Assembly (NCBI GenBank): GCA_039185015.1 | Contig: JBCDAU010000003.1 | Span: 150,062 to 214,061, forward strand | Origin: JBCBSZ01 sp039185015 | GTDB taxonomy: Bacteria; Actinomycetota; Acidimicrobiia; Acidimicrobiales; Poriferisodalaceae | Length of the DNA stretch: 64,000 nucleotides | Direction of reading: 5' to 3' | Made by a program: the position numbers and the translations under genes | Part shown: positions 49,005 to 58,125 of the stretch, in pieces | Layout: each line of letters begins with the position of its first letter | How positions within the stretch are numbered: the stretch's first letter is position 1 | The notes under the pieces: model-generated | What the model saw: only the letters and a program-made list of their open reading frames with translations | What the model was told of the DNA's origin: nothing | Database searches by the model: none

Positions 49005-49403
49005 GACGGTCTCGATGTTGAGCTGCCCGGCGAGCCCGGCGGTGCGGTGGACCGAGGCGGCCTGCCACTCCTCCGAGCTCGACATGGCCACGAGCGCCGC
49101 CCGGTTCGGGTACTTCGCGATCGCGACCTCGTCCCAGAGCTCCTCGACCTGACCGAGCGTCAGGAAGGTCACGTCGCCGATGAAGGCGACCTCACCGCCG
49201 TAGTCGGGAAGGATCCCGGCCACGGCCCGCCCGTAGAGCTGGTACGCCTCGCGTCCGGTGAGCTCGGTCTCCCGGCCGTCGGCGTACTCCGCCCGCTCGC
49301 GGAACTTCAGCAGGTTCACCATGTAGATGGGACCATCGGGCCCCGGCTCCAGCATCTGAGGCAGCCGCTCGGGACTGACCTCCACCTCGTTGACGACCTC
49401 CAT
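48990..49403 (-). CDS. DUF1330-like protein
   Basis: A 137-residue ferredoxin-like-fold protein: GPIYMVNLLKFRERAEY, YQLYGRAVAGILPDYGGEVAF and VAIAKYPNRAALVAMSSSEEW are the DUF1330/dimeric alpha-beta barrel pattern. ATG 49403 has a GGGAGG site. It is the last gene of the sulfatase-dehalogenase operon and might act as a monooxygenase or isomerase-like small enzyme; function is not proven. Confidence 0.82.
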   Translation of the reverse strand: MEVVNEVEVSPERLPQMLEPGPDGPIYMVNLLKFRERAEYADGRETELTGREAYQLYGRAVAGILPDYGGEVAFIGDVTFLTLGQVEELWDEVAIAKYPNRAALVAMSSSEEWQAASVHRTAGLAGQLNIETVSPMG

Positions 49404-49420
49404 GAGGCCACCTCCCTTTC

Positions 49421-50518
49421 TCAGTCCAACAACCGTGCTCCGGCGCCGAGCAGCTCCTCGGCCTCGGCAACCATGTCGGCCACGACGGCGGGCGCCGGGA
49501 CGACCTCGTCGATCAGGCCGGCGATGTTCCCCGCGCCGTTCATGCCGACGCCCTCGCGGCCACCGCGGTCGGTGCCCATGCTGCCGAGCGTCATCGTGGC
49601 GAGGACCGGCTGGAGCGGCATCGGCAACGGATCGACCTCCGCAGCCTCCCACGCCTCGGTCCACCGGTTGGGCAGCATGCGGAAGCGCTTGCCGGTGTAG
49701 GCCCGGCTGATGATCGGCGACTGGTCGGCGGCGGCGACGATGCCTGCCTTCTGCCAGCCTGCGATGCCGGCCTCGTGCGTGGCGAGGAAGCGGGTGCCGA
49801 CCCACACGGCCTGGCACCCCATGACGAGCGCGGCGGCGAGGCCGCGTCCGTCGCCGATGCCGCCGGCGGCCACGACCGGGACGTCCACGGCATCGAGCAC
49901 CTGGGGCAGCAGTGCCATGGTCCCGACGTGGCCCGTGTGGCCACCGCCCTCGGTGCCCTGCGCGATCACGACGTCCGCCCCGTCTCGCACGACCGCCTCG
50001 GCCTGCTTGGTGCTGCCGACGATCGAGATGACCGTCGCACCGGCCTCGTGGAAGCGGTCGGCGACGAAGCCGGGTGAGCCGAGCGCGCCGACGAAGACCG
50101 GGACGCCCTCTTCGAGGATCACCTGCACCTGGGCCTCGGCATCGGTACCGAGCGCGTTGCGGTCCCCACCGCCGTTCGGCTGCGGGGGATCGACATCGAG
50201 CTCGGCGGCGATTCGCTCCGCGACCGCCCGGTGCTCGGCCGGGATGGCGGCCGCGACGTCGCTGGCCTTGACCCCGCCCTGATCGAGACGGGGCGGGAGG
50301 ATCAGGTCGACGCCGAAGGGTCGATCGGTCAGCGCTCGGGTCCGCCGGATGACCGTCCGCACCTCGTCGGTCGACATGCTCGTGCAGCCGAGGACCCCGA
50401 GTCCCCCGGCGTTGGACACGGCGGCGACGAGATCGGGGCCGGCGATCGGCCCCATCCCGGCGGAGAGGATCGGCACGTCGATACCGAGCCGGTCGCAGAG
50501 CGGCGTGCGGAGGCTCAT
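49421..50518 (-). CDS. nitronate monooxygenase family flavoprotein
   Basis: A 365-residue FMN-dependent TIM barrel. The family markers are PILSAGMGPIAGPDLVAAVSNAGGLG, GADVVIAQGTEGGGHTGHVG (with the catalytic His) and VVAAGGIGDGRGLAAALVMGCQAVWVGTRF. By family it oxidises nitronates or related carbanions. It overlaps the sulfatase-DJ-1 gene by four bases. Confidence 0.9.
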   Translation of the reverse strand: MSLRTPLCDRLGIDVPILSAGMGPIAGPDLVAAVSNAGGLGVLGCTSMSTDEVRTVIRRTRALTDRPFGVDLILPPRLDQGGVKASDVAAAIPAEHRAVAERIAAELDVDPPQPNGGGDRNALGTDAEAQVQVILEEGVPVFVGALGSPGFVADRFHEAGATVISIVGSTKQAEAVVRDGADVVIAQGTEGGGHTGHVGTMALLPQVLDAVDVPVVAAGGIGDGRGLAAALVMGCQAVWVGTRFLATHEAGIAGWQKAGIVAAADQSPIISRAYTGKRFRMLPNRWTEAWEAAEVDPLPMPLQPVLATMTLGSMGTDRGGREGVGMNGAGNIAGLIDEVVPAPAVVADMVAEAEELLGAGARLLD

Positions 50519-53091
50519 GCCGTGACCTCCGTGCGCTCCGCTGCCAGTCGGAGCATCTCCCTCGCCACCATCGGCGCCGCGTTCTGGTTCTGGCCGGTGA
50601 CGAGGTTCCCGTCGACCACCCAGTGGTTGGCCAGCGGATCGCGGAACCGAGTGCTGCTCTCGAAGACGGCGCCCGCCTTCCGGAGCTCGGTCTCGGGGTG
50701 CATCGGTGTCGACTCGATGCCGAGCTCGGACACCTGCTTGTCGGTGACCGCGCTGAGACGACGGCCCGCGACGAGCGGCGAGCCGTCATCGGTCGTCGCC
50801 TTGAGCAGCCCGAGCGGACCGTGGCAGACGCCGCCGATCACGAGGCCCCTCCCGTTGGCCTCGGTCACCTTGGCGCCGAGGTCGTCGGAGGTCCCGAGAT
50901 CGAAGGCGGCGCCCCAGCCGCCGGCGAGGTAGAAGATGTCGACACCCTCCAGGTCGACCCACGCCACCGGGACGGACTGCTGGACCTTCAGGCGGAGGTC
51001 GTCATCGGCGAGGAAGCGGTCATCGGCGTCGGTCCGCAGCGGTGGCCGCAGCGATCGCGGGTCGACCGGGATCACGCCACCCCTCGGGCTGGCGACGGTG
51101 ACGTCCATCCCGGCATCGAGGAAGGCGTAGTAGGGCACGGTCAGCTCGCTGGCGAAGACGCCCGTCGGCTTGCCGATGTCGAGCACGGCGTGGTTGGTCC
51201 CCACGACCACGGCACGACGACCGGCGAGGTCGCCGTCGAACCCGATCTCGTCGTCGGGGTGGAGGCCGGCACGCTGCAGGAGCTTGCGCAGTGCCCGGGC
51301 CGGGGGCGGTGGCGCCTTGCGTGGCGGGCCGGCCGTCGGCCGGATCGTGGCGTACGGCCACGCATCGGTGCGCGTGGGCACCAGGGCTGCCCGCTCGGTG
51401 GCGAGCATCGCTCGGAGGTGGTCGAAGACCGACGCCGCGGCCGGATCCCGCCAGCGGTTCTCTGCCTCGACCGGGTCGGCGTCGAGGTCGTAGAGCTCGA
51501 ACTGATCGGGCAGCGGCTCGGTGCGGTACCGAGGCCCGCCGGGGCCGGTGTCGGCGAGCTGGCGCACACCGGGCTCGGTCCACGTGTCGGGATCGTCGAA
51601 GCTGCGGGTGATCTTCCAGAGGTGGCCCCCGCCGCCGGTCACTTGGTCGTCGGCGACGCGGACGATCAGCCCCTCGTGGTTGGCGGCGACGTGCGAGGGC
51701 ACCCGGATCCGCATCGGCATCGGGGGCGGCGAGGTGCGCCCGAGGCGGCGGGCCATCCCGCTCGCGCCGCTGTCGCCCTCGGGCATGTTGTCCCGTGAGA
51801 TGAGGTACACGGCCCGGTCGGTGTCGGCGTCCGCACCGTCGACGACGGACATCAGGTCGCGCCCGGGCAACGGATGCAGCTCCGTGAACGACGAACGCAG
51901 CGACGCCGTTGCCTCGCCGACGTCGATGCCCGCTGCACCGAGCAGCGTCGGCACCAGGTCGACGTGGGAGGTCGGTGCACCGTCGACCCGCCGGGACGTG
52001 GTCGACCCCTCCCCCGTGCGGGCGATCAGGAAGGGCACCCGGGCCGCTTCGTCGTAGAGGTTGAACCACTTCTGGTGCAGACCACCGTGGGCGCCGAGCA
52101 GCTCGCCGTGGTCGGCGGTGCGAACGAGCACCGCGGCGTCGGAACCAGCGACGACGGCTCGACGGACCCGGTCCAGCGGACCGTCGACGTCGACGTGGAG
52201 GCGGTGGTAGAGGTCCCGGTACGCCTGGGCGTTGTCGGCGTAGGTCCGGGCCACGAGCGGCGCCGGGCCGTAGGTCGACGGGTACGACGCCCGATAGGCG
52301 ATCTGCGCCGCCGGCTTGGTCGAGAGGTCCTCGTCGTCGGTTGGCGATGGCGGCACGGGCGGCGGGGGTGTCGCGACGTCGCCGAGCGGATGACCCCGGC
52401 GCAGCCACAACGGGGCGAACACGATGTCGTGCGGGTTGACGAAGCTGGCGACGAGCAGGAACGGCCGCTGCGCCTCGGGGTCGCCGGCTCGACGTCGGGC
52501 GTACCGGTCCTCGAGCCAGGCCACGATGCGATCGGCGTAGATCGGGTCGCGGACCCAGCCGGCGTTGGCGGTCGGCGCGCCGTGTGGTTCGGGGCCGACC
52601 CAGCCCGAGAAGCCGAAGGCGTCGAGTGGATCAGCGTCGAGATAGGCCTGGACGGCGTCGTCGAAGACGTTGCCCTCGGCATCGTTGGTGGCCAGGATCC
52701 CGCCGTTCTCGGGGTCGGTGAGGTCGGCGTGAGAGATGTGCCACTTGCCGTCGTAGTGCGTGTCGTAGCCGCCGGCGCGGAACCAGTGTCCGAGCGTCGG
52801 CACCTCGCCCGGTCGCATCCAGCGCATCCGGGAGTCGTCCCACATCTTGCCCAGGCCGTCGGTCTGGGTGACGCCGTGCACGTCGGGGTACTGACCGGTG
52901 AACAGCGTCGGCCGACTCGGAACGCAGGCGAGGGAGCCGGTGTAGTGGCGTCCGAAGCTGACCCCATGGTCGACGAACCACTGCGAGCCGGGCAGCGCCG
53001 ACCGGCGCCACTCGGCGACGGCCGGGTCCTCGTAGGGTGGTGCGGCGCGCTCCTGATCGGTCATGAGGACGACGACGTCCGGGCGGGTCAT
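50515..53091 (-). CDS. sulfatase fused to a DJ-1/PfpI-like domain
   Basis: An 858-residue two-domain protein. Residues 1-600 are a type I sulfatase with the formylglycine motif CVPSR (Cys56, Arg60), metal ligands in VVLMTDQER, and GKWHISH. It hydrolyses a sulfate, or possibly phosphonate, ester after Cys56 is converted to formylglycine. Residues about 640-850 are a DJ-1/PfpI-type amidotransferase-like domain with the nucleophile elbow VIGGVCHGPLG (Cys756). The fusion is unusual. There is no signal peptide, so the sulfatase looks cytoplasmic. Confidence 0.88.
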   Translation of the reverse strand: MTRPDVVVLMTDQERAAPPYEDPAVAEWRRSALPGSQWFVDHGVSFGRHYTGSLACVPSRPTLFTGQYPDVHGVTQTDGLGKMWDDSRMRWMRPGEVPTLGHWFRAGGYDTHYDGKWHISHADLTDPENGGILATNDAEGNVFDDAVQAYLDADPLDAFGFSGWVGPEPHGAPTANAGWVRDPIYADRIVAWLEDRYARRRAGDPEAQRPFLLVASFVNPHDIVFAPLWLRRGHPLGDVATPPPPVPPSPTDDEDLSTKPAAQIAYRASYPSTYGPAPLVARTYADNAQAYRDLYHRLHVDVDGPLDRVRRAVVAGSDAAVLVRTADHGELLGAHGGLHQKWFNLYDEAARVPFLIARTGEGSTTSRRVDGAPTSHVDLVPTLLGAAGIDVGEATASLRSSFTELHPLPGRDLMSVVDGADADTDRAVYLISRDNMPEGDSGASGMARRLGRTSPPPMPMRIRVPSHVAANHEGLIVRVADDQVTGGGGHLWKITRSFDDPDTWTEPGVRQLADTGPGGPRYRTEPLPDQFELYDLDADPVEAENRWRDPAAASVFDHLRAMLATERAALVPTRTDAWPYATIRPTAGPPRKAPPPPARALRKLLQRAGLHPDDEIGFDGDLAGRRAVVVGTNHAVLDIGKPTGVFASELTVPYYAFLDAGMDVTVASPRGGVIPVDPRSLRPPLRTDADDRFLADDDLRLKVQQSVPVAWVDLEGVDIFYLAGGWGAAFDLGTSDDLGAKVTEANGRGLVIGGVCHGPLGLLKATTDDGSPLVAGRRLSAVTDKQVSELGIESTPMHPETELRKAGAVFESSTRFRDPLANHWVVDGNLVTGQNQNAAPMVAREMLRLAAERTEVTA

Positions 53092-53525
53092 GCGATGACC
53101 TTCCTTCGGCTCACCTCGGCGGCGAGCCCGTCGAGCAACTGCTCCGCGACGGCAGCGAGTCGCCTGCTGACCACGCGGGCCACGACTCGTTGCGGCGGGC
53201 GAGGGCCGGCCTCGACCACGGTGTCGAGGACGACCACGCTGCCCGAGGCGTCACCGTCCACCGTCCACCGGTTGACGACCGAGCGCAGCACCGGCGGCAG
53301 GCCCTCGATCCGATAGGCGAGCGTCGACGGCTCCTCCCAGTCGACGACCCGCTCCAACACGACGTTGCGGCCGGTCTGGATCCGACGTACGGCATCGACC
53401 CCCGCGGTCTCGGAGGACACGACGCAGGAGTGATCGACCGGACCCGCCCATCCGGCGATGCCGCCGAAGTCGGCGAGCACGGCCCAGACCTCCTCGGGCG
53501 ACGCGTCCACCCGGACCGAGCTCAC
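53088..53525 (-). CDS. SRPBCC (START-like) ligand-binding protein
   Basis: A 145-residue helix-grip protein: VRVDASPEEVWAVLADFGGIAGWAG, ERVVDWEEPSTLAYRIEGLP and a long C-terminal helix (ARVVSRRLAAVAEQLLDGLAAEV). SRPBCC proteins bind or transform hydrophobic molecules. It overlaps the dehalogenase and the sulfatase-DJ-1 gene by four bases on each side, tying it to the operon. Confidence 0.82.
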   Translation of the reverse strand: MSSVRVDASPEEVWAVLADFGGIAGWAGPVDHSCVVSSETAGVDAVRRIQTGRNVVLERVVDWEEPSTLAYRIEGLPPVLRSVVNRWTVDGDASGSVVVLDTVVEAGPRPPQRVVARVVSRRLAAVAEQLLDGLAAEVSRRKVIA

Positions 53526-54427
53526 GAGGCGATGAAGTCGATGAGGACCTGCGCGAGCTCCTCGCCCCGGTCCTCCTGGAGGAAGTGGCCGCCACCCTCG
53601 ATCGTGGTGTGCGGTTGACCTTCGGCGCCCGGAACCCGGCCGAGGAAGGCCCGCTCGCCGCCCGCGGTGACCGCGTCCTGGTCGGAGAAGCAGCACAGGA
53701 ACGGCTTGTCGTACCGCAGGAGCACCTCCCATGCCGCCCGATTCGCCGGAGCCTCGGCGTCGTCCGGGGAGGTCGGCACGTACGACGGCCAGATGCGGGC
53801 GCCGGCCTTGTAGGAGTCGTCGGGGAACGGGGCGTCGTAGGCGGCGACGACATCGTCGGCGAGGTCGGTCGCCGACCCGCCGTTGACGATCATGCCGATC
53901 GGGAACACCTCGGAGGTCTGGCTGAACTTCTGCCAGTCCAGGAAGGCCTGGCTCGGTGCCTGCTCCCCGGTCGGCAGTCCGGTGTTCGCGACCGCCACGC
54001 GAGCGAACCGGTCGGGCTGGGCGGTGACGAGTCGGAGACCGATCAACCCGCCCCAGTCCTGCCCGAAGAAGGTCGTATCACGCAGGTCGAGCACGTCGAA
54101 GACCAGCGACGACATCCAGGCCACGTGCCGGGCGTAGCTGTAGTCGGACTGCTCGGTCGGCTTGTCGCTGCGTCCGAACCCGACCTGGTCCGGGACGACG
54201 ACCCGGTGCCCGGCCGCGACCAGCGGGGGGATCATCTTCCGGTAGAGGTAGCCCCACGACGGCTCACCGTGGAGGAGCAACACCGGATCGGCGTCGGCCG
54301 GTCCCTCGTCGACGTAGTGCACGCGGAGCGTGCCACCGTCGCCGTCGGGGACCTCGGCGTATCGCGGCTCGAAGGGCCAACCCGGCAGGTCGGTGAACCG
54401 GTCGTCTGGCGTGCGCAAGGTCTTCAC
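53522..54427 (-). CDS. haloalkane dehalogenase (HLD-I-like)
   Basis: A 301-residue alpha/beta hydrolase. The nucleophile is Asp124 in FGQDWGG with the halide-stabilising Trp125 next to it, the oxyanion block is HGEPSW (53-58), the acid lies in FSDQDAV (Asp249 or Asp251) and the catalytic His281 is in GGGHFLQED. This set separates dehalogenases from ordinary esterases. It cuts a carbon-halogen bond with water to give alcohol and halide. ATG 54427 starts 12 bases after the previous gene. Confidence 0.9.
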   Translation of the reverse strand: MKTLRTPDDRFTDLPGWPFEPRYAEVPDGDGGTLRVHYVDEGPADADPVLLLHGEPSWGYLYRKMIPPLVAAGHRVVVPDQVGFGRSDKPTEQSDYSYARHVAWMSSLVFDVLDLRDTTFFGQDWGGLIGLRLVTAQPDRFARVAVANTGLPTGEQAPSQAFLDWQKFSQTSEVFPIGMIVNGGSATDLADDVVAAYDAPFPDDSYKAGARIWPSYVPTSPDDAEAPANRAAWEVLLRYDKPFLCCFSDQDAVTAGGERAFLGRVPGAEGQPHTTIEGGGHFLQEDRGEELAQVLIDFIAS

Positions 54428-54439
54428 GGGTGGTTCTCC

Positions 54440-54952
54440 TCAGGCGGTGAGCACGGTGCTCGGATCGGTGTCGGGCGGGGCGAGCAGTTCGAGGCGGGCG
54501 GTGAACCCCAGGTACTGCCAGACGAGCTGGTCCCCCTCACGCCAGCGTCGCACCTCGATGGTCCCGAGCGCAGGGTCGAGCCCCTGCGGCCGCAGGACGT
54601 GGACGCCGTCCTCGTAGGTGGCGACGACGCGAATGGGGGTCGTCTTGTCGAACTCGGCGACGTCGTGCACGCCGCCCTCGAGCGTGCCGTCGCAGCGCAT
54701 GTCGTGGATGATCCCGGCGGCGGTCACCACGACGCGGTCACCGGCCTGCTCGATCCGCTGGACGTGACCTCGTGCCGGATGGTCGTCGACGACGGCCCCA
54801 TCGACGATGATCTCGGCGTTGCGCCACCAGCCGGCGAGATCCGGAGCACCCTCGGGTCGCGGGTCGTGGCAGCCGGCGAGGACCGGCCCGGGCCACTCGG
54901 ACCAGCCGCCGGGTGGTGTCGTGGCGACCGGGATCTCGTCGACGGAGGTCAC
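54440..54952 (-). CDS. lipocalin-like protein of unknown function
   Basis: A 170-residue beta-rich protein (GAPDLAGWWRNAEIIVDG, IEQAGDRVVVTAAGIIHDMRCDGTLEGGVHDV, VRRWREGDQLVWQYLGFTARLELL) that looks like a small lipocalin-type barrel. I know no name for the family. It overlaps the arylsulfatase stop by four bases and precedes the dehalogenase, so it probably binds or modifies the same substrate. Confidence 0.65.
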   Translation of the reverse strand: MTSVDEIPVATTPPGGWSEWPGPVLAGCHDPRPEGAPDLAGWWRNAEIIVDGAVVDDHPARGHVQRIEQAGDRVVVTAAGIIHDMRCDGTLEGGVHDVAEFDKTTPIRVVATYEDGVHVLRPQGLDPALGTIEVRRWREGDQLVWQYLGFTARLELLAPPDTDPSTVLTA

Positions 54953-57225
54953 TGGCGGGCCATCTCCGTGCGGGCCGTCGCCTCGATGTCCTCGGCACTG
55001 ATCGCGCCGAGCTGGATCTCGACGTCGTGCAGCGTCCCACTGAACGGGAACGGCGCCCGGTAGCGACCGGACACGGCCGAGCCGTGGTCCTCGCCGACGC
55101 TGGCGCCGATGGAGCTCATCATGCGCATCAGGAAGGGCAGGTCGGCTGCGCCGCAGATCGCCCCGTCGACCACGAGCTCGACGTTGCCCTCGGTGCGGCT
55201 CGTGCGACGGAGGCGCACCTCGACGACCGAGTCGCCGGTCGGGACCTCGATCTCGGACACCACGACGGTGTGGTCGTCGAAGGCGTTGTAGTCGAACACG
55301 AGCCGGTCGTCCTGGACGAACACCGAGAGGCCGGAGTTCTCGGTGCCGGTCGCGTAGAGCACGCCCTCGTCGCCCGCCGCTCGGGTGAGCCAGGCCGTGA
55401 GGTGGAAGCCCCGACCGCCGGGCGATGCCGATGCCTGTGCCGGGATCGGTGACATCGGTGGTCGGTACCGGTAGTTGCGGCGGGTGTTGTGGGGCGAGTG
55501 ATCGTCGAGCCGGGCACCGAAGAGCTCGATCGTGCGGTCGTCGAGGGGCAGCACACCGTGCCGGTCGGCCTCGCCCCACCACAGATCGACGAGCTCGGCC
55601 AGCCGCTTCGGCTGCGCCTCGGCGAGGTCGTCGCACTCGGACGGGTCGGCGTCGAGGTCGTACAGCTCCCACCGGTCGTCGTCGAACGACTCGCCCTTCT
55701 CGTGGCGGGTGACGGCCTTCCACCAGCGTCCGTCCCGCTCGGCGATCAGCGCCCGGGAGCCGAACATCTCGAAGTACTGCAGGCGGTTCGTGGCCGGTGC
55801 GTCGGCGTCGGCGAGCACGGTGGCGAACGAGTGGCCGGTCACGGGGAGCTGTTCTCTCCCCCGGTACACGTCGGGCGGCGTCACCCCGAGCAGCTCGTAG
55901 ATGGTCGGGACGATGTCAGCGACGTTGACGAACTGGTGCCGCAAGCTTCCCCGCTGATCGCCGTCGATGCCGTCGGGCCAGTGGACGATCATCGGGACGT
56001 GGACCCCGCCCTCGTGGGTGTTCTGCTTGTACCAGCGGAAGGGGGTGTTCCCGCACTGCGCCCAGCCCCACGGGTAGTTGGTGTGGCTGTGAGGACCACC
56101 GATGTCGTCGATGCGACCGATCGCCTCGTCCGGCGTCTCGAGGATGCCGTTGAAGAACTTCATCTCGTGCATGACGCCGAACGGCCCACCCTCCTGGGAG
56201 GCGCCGTTGTCGGCCAGCACGACGAGGATCGTGTTGTCGAGCTGCCCCATCGAGCGCAGCCCCTCGACCAGACGACCGATCTGGTCGTCGGTGTGGTCGA
56301 GGAACGCAGCGAACGCCTCCTGCAGCCGGCAGGCGAGGCGGCGGTGGTTCTCGGGCAGCTCGTCCCACGCCTCGACACCCGGGTTCCTCGGGGCCAGCGA
56401 CGTGTGATCGGGGATCACCCCCAGCTCGCGCTGGCGGGCGAACCAGCGCTCACGAACGACGTCCCAGCCCTCGTCGTAGCGACCCCGGTACCGGTCGAGG
56501 TACGCGGGCGGCGCCTGGTGCGGAGCGTGGGTGGCGCCGAACGGCAGATAGGCGAAGAAGGGGCGATCCGGACGGACCCCGACGCTGTCGTTGATCATGC
56601 GGAGGAGCTGATCGACCAGGTCCTCGCTCACGTGGTAGCCGTCGTCGACGCCGCCGGGCGGATCGATGTGGTGGTTGTCGACCACGAGCTCCGGGTGGAA
56701 CTGGTCGGTCTCGCCCTCGAGGAAGCCGTAGAAGCGATCGAAGCCCCGACCGAGCGGCCACTGGTCGAACGGGCCCGCGGCGGAGATGTCGTCGGTCGGT
56801 GCGAGGTGCCACTTGCCGGCGCAGAACGTCGCGTATCCCTCGTCGCGCAGAACCTCGGCGACCGTGGCGGCGTGGTTCGAGATGTGGCCCAGCTGGTGCG
56901 GGAAGCCGGTGCGGTGGTTCGAGACCGAGCGCATGCCGATGGCGTGCTGGGCCCGACCGGTGAGCAGCGACGCCCGCGTCGGCGAGCAGACCGGCGTCAC
57001 GTGGAAGTTCGTGAACTGCAGGCCGCCGGCGGCGAGCGCGTCGACGTGGGGCGTGTCGATGTCGGAGCCGTAGCAGCCGAACTGGGCGAAGCCGGTGTCG
57101 TCCAGCAGGACGACCACGACGTTCGGGGCGCCATCGGCCGGGTGCGGCTTCTGCGCGAACGCCGGCTCGGAGTCGCCCAACGTCGTGCCGATGCGGCCCT
57201 CGAAGTCGGGAACGGGCTCGGTCAT
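54949..57225 (-). CDS. arylsulfatase
   Basis: A 758-residue type I sulfatase. The formylglycine motif is CSPTR (Cys80, Arg84) in HVTPVCSPTRASLLTG, metal ligands DD at 42-43, GKWHL and the KWYK-like region near the nucleophile. The C-terminal 200 residues form a beta-rich domain. It belongs to the AtsA-like group of large arylsulfatases. No signal peptide is seen. ATG 57225 overlaps the upstream gene in TGATG. Confidence 0.9.
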   Translation of the reverse strand: MTEPVPDFEGRIGTTLGDSEPAFAQKPHPADGAPNVVVVLLDDTGFAQFGCYGSDIDTPHVDALAAGGLQFTNFHVTPVCSPTRASLLTGRAQHAIGMRSVSNHRTGFPHQLGHISNHAATVAEVLRDEGYATFCAGKWHLAPTDDISAAGPFDQWPLGRGFDRFYGFLEGETDQFHPELVVDNHHIDPPGGVDDGYHVSEDLVDQLLRMINDSVGVRPDRPFFAYLPFGATHAPHQAPPAYLDRYRGRYDEGWDVVRERWFARQRELGVIPDHTSLAPRNPGVEAWDELPENHRRLACRLQEAFAAFLDHTDDQIGRLVEGLRSMGQLDNTILVVLADNGASQEGGPFGVMHEMKFFNGILETPDEAIGRIDDIGGPHSHTNYPWGWAQCGNTPFRWYKQNTHEGGVHVPMIVHWPDGIDGDQRGSLRHQFVNVADIVPTIYELLGVTPPDVYRGREQLPVTGHSFATVLADADAPATNRLQYFEMFGSRALIAERDGRWWKAVTRHEKGESFDDDRWELYDLDADPSECDDLAEAQPKRLAELVDLWWGEADRHGVLPLDDRTIELFGARLDDHSPHNTRRNYRYRPPMSPIPAQASASPGGRGFHLTAWLTRAAGDEGVLYATGTENSGLSVFVQDDRLVFDYNAFDDHTVVVSEIEVPTGDSVVEVRLRRTSRTEGNVELVVDGAICGAADLPFLMRMMSSIGASVGEDHGSAVSGRYRAPFPFSGTLHDVEIQLGAISAEDIEATARTEMARQ

Positions 57226-58055
57226 CACTCGCCTCCGATCGTGACCGTCGTCAGGTCGTCGCCGATGACGACCTCACCGTCGAAGTGCTCGGCCGCGATG
57301 CCGATCCACTCCGGGTACTGCTCGGCCGTCGGGGCCGGGACCATGTGGGTCAGGACCAGTCGCTTCGCCCCGACCCGGGCAGCGGTCTCCGCGGCCTCCA
57401 CGACACCGGAGTGGTAGTCGAGGATGTCCTGGAACATCCGCACCGGGCTGAGCTCGACGAGGTCTTGACGGATCACGGTCTGGACGTAGGCGTCGGCGGC
57501 GGCGGCGAGCTCGTCGACGCCGGGACACGGGACGGTGTCGCCGACGAGTGCGGCCACGGCACCGTCGCCCGCGATGCGGAAGCCGAGCGTCGGCTTCACC
57601 GGGGCATGCTCGGTCGCGGCCGTCGTGATCTCGAGCGCACCGATGGTGAACGTCGCGCCCGGCTCGAGCTCGGTCACCTCGACACGGGGACCGTCGGTGA
57701 GCTCCTCGTGATGGGCGATGCGGTAGCCGATGTCGTCCTCGAGCGCTCCGAGCTGCCGCTCGACGAAGCGCTTCGTGCCGGGCGGGCCGTAGATCGGCAG
57801 CACACCGTTTCCCTGGGTCATGACCCAATGGGTCGTGATCACGTCGTTGAGGTCGCAGACGTGATCACTGTGGAGGTGCGTCAGAAGGACGGCGGCCAGG
57901 AAGGGCGGCATCGAGCCGGCCCCGGCCATCCGCATGACCACGCCGCGGCCGGCATCGACCAGGACGTGGGTGTCGCCCGACTTCACCAGGGTCGACGGTC
58001 CCGCTCGGTTGGCGTCGGGCAGCGGCGACCCCGTGCCGGTCAGAACGATGTCCAC
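57225..58055 (-). CDS. MBL-fold metallo-hydrolase
   Basis: A 276-residue metallo-beta-lactamase-fold hydrolase: LLTHLHSDHVCDLNDV (His60, His62, Asp64, His65) binds zinc, with LVGDTVPCPGVDEL and VLTHMVPAP completing the site. It resembles arylsulfatase-like and tRNase Z-type MBL enzymes, so a phosphodiester or sulfate ester substrate is possible. GTG 58055 follows GGAGG; it is the first gene after the TetR operator. Confidence 0.85.
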   Translation of the reverse strand: MDIVLTGTGSPLPDANRAGPSTLVKSGDTHVLVDAGRGVVMRMAGAGSMPPFLAAVLLTHLHSDHVCDLNDVITTHWVMTQGNGVLPIYGPPGTKRFVERQLGALEDDIGYRIAHHEELTDGPRVEVTELEPGATFTIGALEITTAATEHAPVKPTLGFRIAGDGAVAALVGDTVPCPGVDELAAAADAYVQTVIRQDLVELSPVRMFQDILDYHSGVVEAAETAARVGAKRLVLTHMVPAPTAEQYPEWIGIAAEHFDGEVVIGDDLTTVTIGGE

Positions 58056-58078
58056 GGTGTCCCCCTCCGTCGGGGAGG

Positions 58079-58117
58079 ACGCTACGAAACTTCTGTCAGG
58101 CCGACAAGCAGAAGTTC
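58079..58117 (-). promoter_or_regulatory. promoter and nested operator for the catabolic operon
   Basis: On the minus strand a TAGCGT box (58084-58079) lies upstream of the metallo-hydrolase leader. Just above it AACTTCTG (58088-58095) and CAGAAGTT (58109-58116) form an 8-bp inverted repeat, with TGTC/GACA nested inside. This fits a TetR operator between the repressor gene and its operon. Confidence 0.65.
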
Positions 58118-58125
58118 GCGACGGC

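Noticed and set aside
50515..57225. Sulfatases as secreted lysosome-like or periplasmic enzymes
   Set aside because: Neither sulfatase has a recognisable signal peptide at the chosen or alternative starts.
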